From assembly GCF_900113715.1 (NCBI RefSeq), contig NZ_FOQK01000019.1, forward strand, positions 1 through 64,000: a stretch of DNA of 64,000 nt, in the 5' to 3' direction. The position numbers were made by a program, and so were the translations under genes. This document shows, piece after piece, positions 34,032-41,608 of this stretch (position 1 is its first letter; every line of letters begins with the position of its first letter). The notes under the pieces are model-generated. The model had not been told where the DNA came from and ran no database searches. It saw only the letters and a list, made by a program, of their open reading frames with translations. The stretch comes from Pseudoselenomonas ruminantium (GTDB lineage: Bacteria; Bacillota; Negativicutes; Selenomonadales; Selenomonadaceae).

Positions 34032-35072
34032 ATGCAAATGGATTTGATGCGGCAAGCCTCGGTGCTGGTAGTAGATGGCAGCGAGAACGATCGCAAACAA
34101 TTGAAGAATATCCTGGCACTGCGCGTGAAGCTTTGGGGCGTGAATGCGGGCTGTGAGGCCTTGGCCTATATGGGAAACACCAGCCCGGACCTCGTGCTGT
34201 TGTCGGCAGACCTGCCGGATATGGATGGCTTCGAGCTCTTGCGCCGCATGCGTGAGGATGTGCAGCTGCGGGAAATCCCGGTCATCATGATGACGCCGGA
34301 TCAGAGCCAGAAGGCTGAGGCTGCAATCACGATGGCTGGCGCCTTTGATATCGTGCGCAAGCCCTTCGTGCCCATCATCGTCGTCAAGAAGGTGGAGCAG
34401 GTACTGGAGCTTGAGTACCTCCATCGTCATCTGCGCAGCGAGGTCAGGCGCCAGACGCGACTCGCTGAGGAGCGTCTGGCATCGAGCCAGCGGCTGTTCG
34501 AGGAGACGGTCATGGCGCTCGCGAAGACCATCGATGCCAAGGATGCCTATACGCGCGGCCATTCGCAGCGCGTAGGCCGCTATGCGCGTTTCATCGCGTA
34601 CAAGCTGGGCTGGCATGAAGAGGAGCAGCAGAAGATCTACTTCATGGGGCTGCTGCATGATATCGGCAAGATCGGCGTGCCGGAAGCCATCATCAACAAG
34701 CCCGACAAGCTGACAGATGAGGAGTACGACAAGATCAAGGAGCATACGGTCATCGGTTCGGAGATACTGGAGCTTGTCGCAGAGTTCCCGGAGCTGACGA
34801 TCGGTGCGCGTTCGCATCATGAACGCTTCGATGGCAAGGGCTATCCCGATGGCAAGAAGGGCGATGAGATTCCCATCTATGCGCGCATCATCGCTGTGGC
34901 TGATGCCTATGATGCGATGACTTCCAAGCGCAGTTATCGCGATGTGCTGCCGCAGAATGTCGTGCGCGATCAGATCGCCAAGGGCCGGGGCAGCCAGTTC
35001 GATCCGGAATTTGCTGATGTGATGCTGCAGATAATCGACGAGGATGTCGATTACATCCTGCATGAGCGCTGA
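34032..35072 (+). CDS. HD-GYP c-di-GMP phosphodiesterase with degenerate receiver
   Basis: 346 residues: a receiver-like domain (8-125), a short helical linker (about 128-160) and a complete HD-GYP domain. Catalytic motifs are HD (209-210, LLHDIGKIGVPE), HHERFDGKGYPDG (262-274) and the DEIP that follows, so c-di-GMP hydrolysis is expected. In the receiver, the phospho-acceptor site is S58 (LVLLSADLPDMDG) and the acidic pair is D15-G16; K110 is kept. Canonical phosphorylation should not occur. AGGTGAT precedes ATG 34032. It is monocistronic with its own terminator. Confidence 0.92.
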   Translation: MQMDLMRQASVLVVDGSENDRKQLKNILALRVKLWGVNAGCEALAYMGNTSPDLVLLSADLPDMDGFELLRRMREDVQLREIPVIMMTPDQSQKAEAAITMAGAFDIVRKPFVPIIVVKKVEQVLELEYLHRHLRSEVRRQTRLAEERLASSQRLFEETVMALAKTIDAKDAYTRGHSQRVGRYARFIAYKLGWHEEEQQKIYFMGLLHDIGKIGVPEAIINKPDKLTDEEYDKIKEHTVIGSEILELVAEFPELTIGARSHHERFDGKGYPDGKKGDEIPIYARIIAVADAYDAMTSKRSYRDVLPQNVVRDQIAKGRGSQFDPEFADVMLQIIDEDVDYILHER

Positions 35073-35090
35073 AACTGGATATCGGAGACT

Positions 35091-35127
35091 ACCGCATGAA
35101 CGCTGCTGACGTTCTGCGGTTTTTTTA
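35091..35127 (+). terminator. Terminator of the HD-GYP gene
   Basis: ACCGCA-TGAACG pairs with CGTTC-TGCGGT and is followed by seven T. Confidence 0.88.
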
Positions 35128-35183
35128 TAGCCCGTAGTTATCGAAATAATACAAAAACTTTATCGCATATAGTTCGGAATATA

Positions 35184-35212
35184 TAGACAATTCACTATAC
35201 TTATGCTAAGAT
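35184..35212 (+). promoter_or_regulatory. cstA promoter
   Basis: TAGACA (35184-35189), 17-bp spacer, TAAGAT (35207-35212). Confidence 0.6.
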
Positions 35213-35272
35213 AATTTACAGGCAATCAATCGTTTCAGTTGTATTTTCAATCTTAGAATGGGGGGACACTCA

Positions 35273-36712
35273 ATGGTTACATTCCTGATTGCTTTACTGG
35301 CACTTATCGGTGGTTATTTCATCTATGGCAAGATAGTCGACAACTTGTTCGGCCCGACCGACAAGCCGACACCGGCCCTCGTCCATAACGACGGCGTTGA
35401 CTACATCCCCTTGCCGACCTGGCGTGTTTTCATGATCCAGCTGCTCAACATCGCTGGCCTGGGCCCGATCTTCGGTGCTTTGGGCGGTGCGCTTTGGGGG
35501 CCCTCGGTATACCTTTGGATTGTCCTCGGTACGATTTTTGCCGGTGGCGTCCACGACTACCTTTCGGGAATGATTTCCTTGCGTGAGGATGGCAAGAGTA
35601 TTTCCGAGGTCGTCGGCCATCACATGGGCAGCACGATGCTGTTCATCATGCGCGTGTTCTCCGTAGTGTTGCTGGTACTCGTCGGTACTGTCTTCATGAC
35701 GGGGCCGGCAGGCTTGTTGGCGAAACTCACGGGTGTGGCCGTCACGGTTGTCCTGCCCTGCGTCCTGCTCTACTACTTCCTGGCAACCTTGCTGCCAATC
35801 GATGCGCTGATCGCCCGCTTCTATCCGCTGTTCGGCGCCTGCCTCATCATCATGGCGCTGGGCATCATGGGCGGCATGCTCTTCGGTGTCGGCGGGCATA
35901 CGATGCCGGAGCTCCAGCTGGCCAATCTGCATCCCAAAGGGGATGCGATGCCGATCTGGCCGCTGATGTTCATCACGGTTGCCTGTGGTGCTGTCTCGGG
36001 CTTCCATTCCACGCAGTCGCCGATCATGGCCCGCTGCCTCCGCGATGAGCGCCTGGGCCGTCCGGTATTCTACGGGGCGATGGTCTCCGAGGGTATCATC
36101 GCTTTGATCTGGGCCGCTGCTGGTGTCACGTTCTACGATGGCACGGGCGGGCTTGCCAAGGCCATGGCTGCTGGCGGCGCTGGCTCGGTGGTCTATGATA
36201 TCTGCGTCGGCTTCATGGGTGGCTCGGGCAGCATGACCGGCTATATCGGTGCGACGCTGGCAATGCTCGGTGTCATCGCCTGCCCCATCACTTCGGGTGA
36301 TACGGCGTTCCGCAGTGCGCGCCTGACGCTGGCTGACTGGTTCGGCGTCGAGCAGACCAAGGCGCTCAAGCGCTTGTTGTTTGCCGTGCCGCTGCTGGCT
36401 ATCGGCGGTATCCTCTCACAGATGGATTTCAACATCATTTGGCGTTATTTCTCGTGGACGAATCAGACGCTGGCCATGATTGTCCTCTGGACGGGTGCGA
36501 CTTATCTCTACCGCGTCCACAAGGGCAGCAAGGCGTGGATGATCCCCGCCGTACCAGCAACGTTCATGTCGGCGGTCACTTTCACGTATATCCTGCAAGC
36601 GCCAGAGGGCTTCCAGCTGGCAACGAGCATCACGTATCCGTGCGGTATCATCTTTGCTGTCTGCTGCGTGGCGCTGTTCGCGAAGAAGATCCTCATGAGC
36701 AAACAGGACTGA
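35273..36712 (+). CDS. cstA: CstA-family peptide/pyruvate transporter
   Basis: 479-residue polytopic membrane protein of the carbon-starvation (CstA/BtsT) family, here the short form common in Firmicutes. Signatures are NIAGLGPIFGALGGALWGP, GGVHDYLSGMISLREDG, and later GSGSMTGYIG and CPITSGDTAFRSARL. Known members import peptides or pyruvate; which applies here is not decidable. ATG 35273 is set by GGGGGGAC; an in-frame ATG at 35258 has none. It has its own promoter and terminator. Confidence 0.92.
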   Translation: MVTFLIALLALIGGYFIYGKIVDNLFGPTDKPTPALVHNDGVDYIPLPTWRVFMIQLLNIAGLGPIFGALGGALWGPSVYLWIVLGTIFAGGVHDYLSGMISLREDGKSISEVVGHHMGSTMLFIMRVFSVVLLVLVGTVFMTGPAGLLAKLTGVAVTVVLPCVLLYYFLATLLPIDALIARFYPLFGACLIIMALGIMGGMLFGVGGHTMPELQLANLHPKGDAMPIWPLMFITVACGAVSGFHSTQSPIMARCLRDERLGRPVFYGAMVSEGIIALIWAAAGVTFYDGTGGLAKAMAAGGAGSVVYDICVGFMGGSGSMTGYIGATLAMLGVIACPITSGDTAFRSARLTLADWFGVEQTKALKRLLFAVPLLAIGGILSQMDFNIIWRYFSWTNQTLAMIVLWTGATYLYRVHKGSKAWMIPAVPATFMSAVTFTYILQAPEGFQLATSITYPCGIIFAVCCVALFAKKILMSKQD

Positions 36713-36724
36713 GATTGATGGCTG

Positions 36725-36753
36725 AGGCCTTCCCTGCGGGGAGGGCCTTTTTT
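36725..36753 (+). terminator. Terminator of cstA
   Basis: AGGCCTTCCC pairs with GGGAGGGCCT (one bulge) and is followed by TTTTTT. Confidence 0.9.
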
Positions 36754-36758
36754 CTGCC

Positions 36759-36787
36759 TTGACATCGGAGCCTTTCACGTATAAAAT
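36759..36787 (+). promoter_or_regulatory. copA promoter
   Basis: Consensus TTGACA (36759-36764), 17-bp spacer, TAAAAT (36782-36787). AT-rich, partly palindromic sequence follows to 36830 and may bind a metal regulator; I cannot assign it. Confidence 0.72.
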
Positions 36788-36837
36788 ACATTTATAGTCA
36801 TGCGAATGATTATTGATTTTATTGTGGAGGTGAACTC

Positions 36838-39390
36838 TTGAAAAAAGAAAAATTTACGGTTACAGGTATGACCTGCTCGGCTTGCTCGGCCAGAGTGCAG
36901 CGGGCCGTCGAGAAAATAGCAGGCACGCAGGCCGTCAATGTCAATCTGCTGACCAACAGCATGCAGCTTGAGTACGATGAGCAGCTCACAGATCCGGCGG
37001 CCATCGTGGCAGCGGTCGAAGGGGCTGGCTACGGAGCCAGCTGCCAGGGGGATGGGACGGCGGCGGTCCCCCAGGAGAAGATGGCCGATACGCAGGCCGT
37101 GTCATTACGCCGTCGGCTGGTCTGGTCGGTGGTGTTCCTGCTGCCAGTCATGGCCGTGTCGATGCATGCAATGCTTTTCATGGCGCTGGGGATGCCCGTG
37201 CCAGCTGGCATAGCGGCCCTGCTTGACGGGCCGGAGAATGCGGTCACCTTTTCCTTCCTGCAGATGCTGCTCGTGTTGCCAGTCATGTATCTGAACCGCC
37301 GCTTCTATATCGTGGGGGCGCGGACGCTGCTTCAAGGTTCGCCGAATATGGATACGCTGGTCGGCATGGGCTCGCTGGCAGCTGCGCTGTTTGGCGTCTT
37401 TGCGATCTTCCGCATCGGCTGGGGGCTGGGCCATGGTGATATGGCCCTCGTGCTGGAGTACAGCCAGAACCTCTATTTCGAGTCAGCGGGCATGATTGTC
37501 ACGCTGATCACTGTCGGCAAGTATCTTGAGGCGCGGGCCAAGGGACAGACGAGCCGGGCGCTCGAAAAGCTCATGGATCTGGCCCCGAAGCAGGCGGTGG
37601 TCCTGCGGGCGGGGACGGAACAGCTAGTTCCTGTGGAGAAACTGGCCGTGGGCGATATCGTTGTTGTCCGTCCGGGCGAGCGGATCCCGGTGGACGGTGT
37701 GATAGTGGAAGGCACGACGAGCGTGGACGAGTCGGCCATATCGGGCGAGAGCATTCCCGTGGAGAAGGGGGCTGGCGATTCGGTGGTCTCAGCGACCATC
37801 AACAAGACAGGCTTCATCCATTTCCGGGCTGAGCGTATCGGCGAGGATACAACCATCAGCCAGATCATCCGGCTGGTCGATGAGGCCAGTGCCAGCAAGG
37901 CACCGATCGCGCGGCTTGCCGATAAGATCGCAGGCGTCTTTGTCCCTGCGGTCATTGCCATCGCTCTGGCTGCGGGCGGCATCTGGCTCCTGCTGGGCGC
38001 CAGCGTGGAGTTCGCGTTCTCGATTGCCATATCGATCCTGGTCATCTCGTGCCCCTGTGCGCTGGGGCTGGCGACGCCGGTGGCCATCATGGTAGGCACG
38101 GGCAAGGGGGCTGAGCACGGCATCTTGATAAAATCCGGCGAGGCCCTGGAACTGGCTCAGGCTATCGATACCGTCGTCCTGGATAAGACCGGTACGATTA
38201 CCGAGGGCAAGCCGCGGGTAGTGGAGATCCAGCCGCTGGGGATCAGTGCGCCGGAGCTCCTGGCGGCAGCTGCGGGCCTGGAACAGGGCAGCGAACATCC
38301 GCTGGCCGAGGCCGTAGTGGCTTATGCCCGTGAGCAAGGCGTGCATCCCGTGGCGATGACGGAGTTTGCGGCTGTCTTTGGCCGCGGCGTCCAAGCCAAG
38401 CAGGGGAAAGAGACCTGGCTGGCGGGCAATGCCCAGTTCCTGATGGAACAGGGCGTCGTGCTCGAAGGCTGCCAGCAGCGCATCGATGCGCTGGCGGATG
38501 CGGGCCAGACGCCGCTACTGTTTGCGCGGGGCTCGCAGCTCGTCGGCATCATTGGCGTGGCCGATACGGAAAAGCCGACGAGTGCTGAGGCAATCCGCCG
38601 CTTCAAGGCCATGGGCATCGATGTGGTCATGCTGACTGGCGACAATGCGCGCACGGCTGAGGCCGTCCGCCGCCGCTTGGATATCCCCAGGGTCATTGCA
38701 GGCGTCCTGCCGGCGCATAAGGAAGAGCACATCGCGGCGCTGCAGGCTGCGGGCCATAAGGTCGCGATGATCGGCGATGGCATCAACGATGCACCGGCAT
38801 TGGCACGCGCGGATGTCGGCATCGCCATCGGTGCCGGCACCGATATCGCCATCGAAAGTGCCGATGCCGTGCTCGTGAAGAACGATCTGCTCGCTGCGGT
38901 CGATGCGGTGCGGTTGTCGAAGGCGGTCATCCGGAACATCCGCGAGAATCTGTTCTGGGCATTTTTCTACAATGTCATCTGCATCCCGCTGGCGGCGGGG
39001 GTATTCTATACGGCAGCGGGCATCAAGCTCTCGCCGGTCGTGGGCGCGGCGGCCATGAGCCTGTCGAGTGTCTGCGTCTGCCTGAACGCTTTGCGGCTGC
39101 GCTGGTTCCAGCCTGTCGTGGCAGGAACGGGGCTCGGGGCCGCTGCGGAGCATAGGGGTATAGAGGAACATAAGGAGGAAAAAGAGATGGAAACGACTTT
39201 GAAGATTGAGGGCATGATGTGCCAGCATTGCCAGAAACACGTCAACGATGCGCTGGCCAAGATGGATGGCGTCACCAGCGTCACGGTTGACCTTGAGGGC
39301 GGCAAGGCTGAGGTGACGGCCAGCCGCGAGATTCCCCGCGAGGAATTCAAGACGGTCATCGAGGCGGCCGGCTACGAGCTCGTGGATTGA
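36838..39390 (+). CDS. copA: Copper-exporting P1B-type ATPase with fused C-terminal CopZ-like domain
   Basis: 850-residue membrane ATPase that pumps Cu(I) out of the cytoplasm. It has an N-terminal heavy-metal-associated domain with MTCSAC (C13, C16), eight membrane helices with the transport motif CPC (405-407), ISGES actuator loop, DKTGT phosphorylation site (449-453) and MLTGDN/GDGIND hinge. Unusually, a second HMA domain (MMCQHC, C795/C798) is attached at the C-terminus (784-850). TTG 36838 is the start, after a GGAGGTGA site. A strong internal ribosome-binding site precedes codon 784, so the last domain may also be made separately. Confidence 0.95.
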   Translation: MKKEKFTVTGMTCSACSARVQRAVEKIAGTQAVNVNLLTNSMQLEYDEQLTDPAAIVAAVEGAGYGASCQGDGTAAVPQEKMADTQAVSLRRRLVWSVVFLLPVMAVSMHAMLFMALGMPVPAGIAALLDGPENAVTFSFLQMLLVLPVMYLNRRFYIVGARTLLQGSPNMDTLVGMGSLAAALFGVFAIFRIGWGLGHGDMALVLEYSQNLYFESAGMIVTLITVGKYLEARAKGQTSRALEKLMDLAPKQAVVLRAGTEQLVPVEKLAVGDIVVVRPGERIPVDGVIVEGTTSVDESAISGESIPVEKGAGDSVVSATINKTGFIHFRAERIGEDTTISQIIRLVDEASASKAPIARLADKIAGVFVPAVIAIALAAGGIWLLLGASVEFAFSIAISILVISCPCALGLATPVAIMVGTGKGAEHGILIKSGEALELAQAIDTVVLDKTGTITEGKPRVVEIQPLGISAPELLAAAAGLEQGSEHPLAEAVVAYAREQGVHPVAMTEFAAVFGRGVQAKQGKETWLAGNAQFLMEQGVVLEGCQQRIDALADAGQTPLLFARGSQLVGIIGVADTEKPTSAEAIRRFKAMGIDVVMLTGDNARTAEAVRRRLDIPRVIAGVLPAHKEEHIAALQAAGHKVAMIGDGINDAPALARADVGIAIGAGTDIAIESADAVLVKNDLLAAVDAVRLSKAVIRNIRENLFWAFFYNVICIPLAAGVFYTAAGIKLSPVVGAAAMSLSSVCVCLNALRLRWFQPVVAGTGLGAAAEHRGIEEHKEEKEMETTLKIEGMMCQHCQKHVNDALAKMDGVTSVTVDLEGGKAEVTASREIPREEFKTVIEAAGYELVD
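39172..39390 (+). other. Internal translation start giving a CopZ-like 67-residue copper chaperone
   Basis: Inside copA, AAGGAGG (39172-39178) lies eight bases before an in-frame ATG (39187). Translation from there gives a complete CopZ-like protein, [15 protein letters not shown]... to VD at 39390, the usual length of a copper chaperone. The arrangement looks like a former copA-copZ operon in which the copA stop was lost. Separate expression is inferred, not shown. Confidence 0.6.
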
Positions 39391-39401
39391 TCGCATGACA
39401 G

Positions 39402-39440
39402 GAAAAGAGCTGTTGCAGCTGGCAACAGCTCTTTTTGTTT
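39402..39440 (+). terminator. Terminator of copA
   Basis: AAAAGAGCTGTTGC pairs with GCAACAGCTCTTTT, followed by TGTTTT. Confidence 0.93.
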
Positions 39441-39663
39441 TCGCGCGGGCCTGCGCTTCCCGGCCGGCTGGTTGATTTCGGCGGCTTTGCGCTTGCTGAT
39501 GGCCAGGCCGTTCCGAGGGCCGGTGATGACGGCGATCAGAGGGGCGATTCCTTCGCGGGGATGTGGCTGGTTTTTTATATTTCAGGCAGGTGTTTTTTTT
39601 TCTTTTCGCGAATAGTATTACTGACGAAAGATTTGATGGATCCGCGAGGAGGCAGGGAATCTT

Positions 39664-40914
39664 ATGTACTATTATTGCTTGATTGATTTCTTGGCTTTGC
39701 TGGTGCTGCTCATCATCAACCATGATGTCCTGCTGAAAAAGGCAGATGCAGCGGACTCGCCGGTGCAAAAGCGTTACCGCTATTTCCTGTATGCGGTCAT
39801 CGCTTATTATTTCACCGATATGATTTGGTACTGGCTCTATGTCGAGTCTTGGCTCAGCTGGCTGTACATAGATACCGAAGTGTATTTGGTCGTGATGGCG
39901 GCAGGCATCCTGCTCTGGGCAAGGTTTGCGGTGGAGTATCTGGGCAGCCGGACAGGCTTCAGCAAGCTGCTGATCTATGCCGGGCGCATCTTGTTTGTCT
40001 ATGTGCTCATCGTCACGCCGCTCAACCGCTGGTATCCGATCATGTTCTGGTTTGATGGCGAGGGTGTCTATCAGACTGGCATAGCCCGGGAGCTGATGTT
40101 CATCGCACAGGTGGCATTATTGCTGCTGACTGCGGTATATACCCTTTCCGTATCGCTGCACAGCGTGGATAGGAAGCGGCAGCGCCATCGGACGATTGGC
40201 CTTTCCGGCCTGATCATGATGGTCTTCGTGGCGGTGCAGATCTTCTTCCCCACCTATCCCCTCTATGCCATCAGTTATATGCTGGGGTGCTGCCTGTTGC
40301 GCACTTTTGTCATCGAGAACGAGCGGGAGGAGTACCGCTCCAGCCTGGAGATCGCGCTGGAGCGGGAGAAAGAGCATTTTCAGGAGCTCAAGAACGCTTG
40401 GAAGCTCGCGTATACGGATGCGCTGACGGGGGTCAAGACCAAGCTGGCCTATGTGGAAAAAGGAGAACAGATCGACAGGCAGATCGCCGATGGCACAATC
40501 AGGAATCTGGCGATTGCGGTCTTTGATGTCAATGACCTGAAGCAAGTCAATGACAGCTTAGGGCATGATATCGGCGATGCGTTCATCAAGAAGGCCTGCC
40601 GGCTGATATGCGGGGTCTTCAAGAAGAGTCCCGTGTACCGTGTGGGCGGCGATGAATTCGTAGCTGTCCTCGAACAGGAAGACTATGAAGACAGGCACCG
40701 GCTGCTGCAGGCCTTCAACCAGCAGATAGAGGCCAACAGGCAGAATGGCTCTGTGGTCATCGCGGTGGGCATGGTGGAATACAAGCCCGGCGAGGACAAG
40801 AGCTATAAGCGTATCTTTGAACGGGCGGACATGCAGATGTACCAGCGGAAGCGGGAGCTCAAAGCACTGGCTGACGAGCCTGCTGTCTTCGTGGGAAAAC
40901 CTGAAAACACATAG
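39664..40914 (+). CDS. Membrane-bound GGDEF diguanylate cyclase
   Basis: 416 residues. The first ~220 form about seven hydrophobic helices, then a short coiled linker (about 222-255) and a GGDEF domain with the intact active motif RVGGDEF. The family makes c-di-GMP. No RxxD inhibitory site is visible at the usual place upstream of GGDEF (sequence KKSPVYRV), so product inhibition may be absent. AGGAGG stands ten bases before ATG 39664. The 223 bases between the copA terminator and this gene hold no other gene. The input signal is unknown. Confidence 0.9.
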   Translation: MYYYCLIDFLALLVLLIINHDVLLKKADAADSPVQKRYRYFLYAVIAYYFTDMIWYWLYVESWLSWLYIDTEVYLVVMAAGILLWARFAVEYLGSRTGFSKLLIYAGRILFVYVLIVTPLNRWYPIMFWFDGEGVYQTGIARELMFIAQVALLLLTAVYTLSVSLHSVDRKRQRHRTIGLSGLIMMVFVAVQIFFPTYPLYAISYMLGCCLLRTFVIENEREEYRSSLEIALEREKEHFQELKNAWKLAYTDALTGVKTKLAYVEKGEQIDRQIADGTIRNLAIAVFDVNDLKQVNDSLGHDIGDAFIKKACRLICGVFKKSPVYRVGGDEFVAVLEQEDYEDRHRLLQAFNQQIEANRQNGSVVIAVGMVEYKPGEDKSYKRIFERADMQMYQRKRELKALADEPAVFVGKPENT

Positions 40915-41018
40915 ATGAAAACGCGGCTGTCAGCAGCCCCTGGGCAGGACAGAAGGGGGGGACGGCCTACTGCCCAGACAGATTTTAATGTTTTTCTTGG
41001 GATTTCGCGCAGGATCTG

Positions 41019-41027
41019 TGATACAAT
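41019..41027 (+). promoter_or_regulatory. Extended -10 promoter
   Basis: TGATACAAT (TGn-TACAAT), 42 bp before the next gene. A TTGGGA lies 19 bp upstream of the -10 box. Confidence 0.55.
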
Positions 41028-41069
41028 AGACATAATATCAGAGTATCGATACAGAGGGGGATTTTTGAG

Positions 41070-41507
41070 ATGAAGAAATATATTGCAGCGTTATGCATGG
41101 CTTGCTTGCTGGCTTTTTCAGCTAATGCATTGGCGGCGACGCCGGATGCTGCGGCATTGTCGGGGGAGCAGGAGATTGCTGTTAAATGGATGGATGCCAT
41201 GCTTGTCAAGCAGGATTCGGCAGCGGTTATCAAATTGCTGGACCCAGAGAGACAGAAGAAGATCTCGCAAGATGATCTGGCAAAGAATTTGTCGCAGCTC
41301 AGCCAGAAATACGGGAAATATCAGGAATCCCGCTTTATCAGCTGGACGCGCTTCGATCAAGCGGATCAGATGATTTATCTCATGCACTTTGAGAAAGAAC
41401 AGCTGGTACGCTGTGAGCTGCTGTTCAATAAGAAAGGACAGCTTGAGGGTTTCTCGCTGGCAGCGCTCAAAGAGAATGCAAAAGACCAGCAAACGGAAAA
41501 GAAATAA
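41070..41507 (+). CDS. Exported protein with DUF3887-like fold
   Basis: 145 residues with a cleavable signal peptide (MKKYIAALCMACLLAFSANA, cut probably after ALA, about residue 23). The mature part of about 122 residues has the pattern of small periplasmic NTF2/DUF3887-like proteins: a helical start with VKWMDAMLVKQDSAAVIKLL, then alternating strands. The family match is tentative. It has a promoter and a strong hairpin terminator of its own. No role can be stated. Confidence 0.65.
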   Translation: MKKYIAALCMACLLAFSANALAATPDAAALSGEQEIAVKWMDAMLVKQDSAAVIKLLDPERQKKISQDDLAKNLSQLSQKYGKYQESRFISWTRFDQADQMIYLMHFEKEQLVRCELLFNKKGQLEGFSLAALKENAKDQQTEKK

Positions 41508-41522
41508 GCAGCAAGAGCTTTT

Positions 41523-41560
41523 CGGCCGGCAGTCGTCACTGCCGGCCGTTGCTATTTTTT
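41523..41560 (+). terminator. Terminator before the levR-like gene
   Basis: CGGCCGGCAG pairs with CTGCCGGCCG. The T-run (41555-41560) begins six bases after the stem, so efficiency may be moderate. Confidence 0.75.
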
Positions 41561-41592
41561 GATACACTGTTATAATGGAAGATAGAGTATCA
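41549..41592 (+). promoter_or_regulatory. Promoter and putative operator of the levR-like gene
   Basis: TTGCTA (41549-41554), 16 bp, TATAAT (41571-41576). An inverted pair TGATACACT (41560-41568) and AGAGTATCA (41584-41592) brackets the -10 box. The same GTATCA half-site is repeated in front of the PTS operon, suggesting that the activator represses its own gene (inferred). Confidence 0.65.
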
Positions 41593-41608
41593 GAATGGAG
41601 GAATACGG

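Noticed and set aside
36780-36830. Fur box or CopY operator at the copA promoter
   Set aside because: The AT-rich sequence has only weak symmetry and does not fit either consensus well enough to name.
39435-39686. Open frame between copA and the GGDEF gene
   Set aside because: Low-complexity frame running through a T-rich stretch and into the next gene; no ribosome-binding site and no domain.
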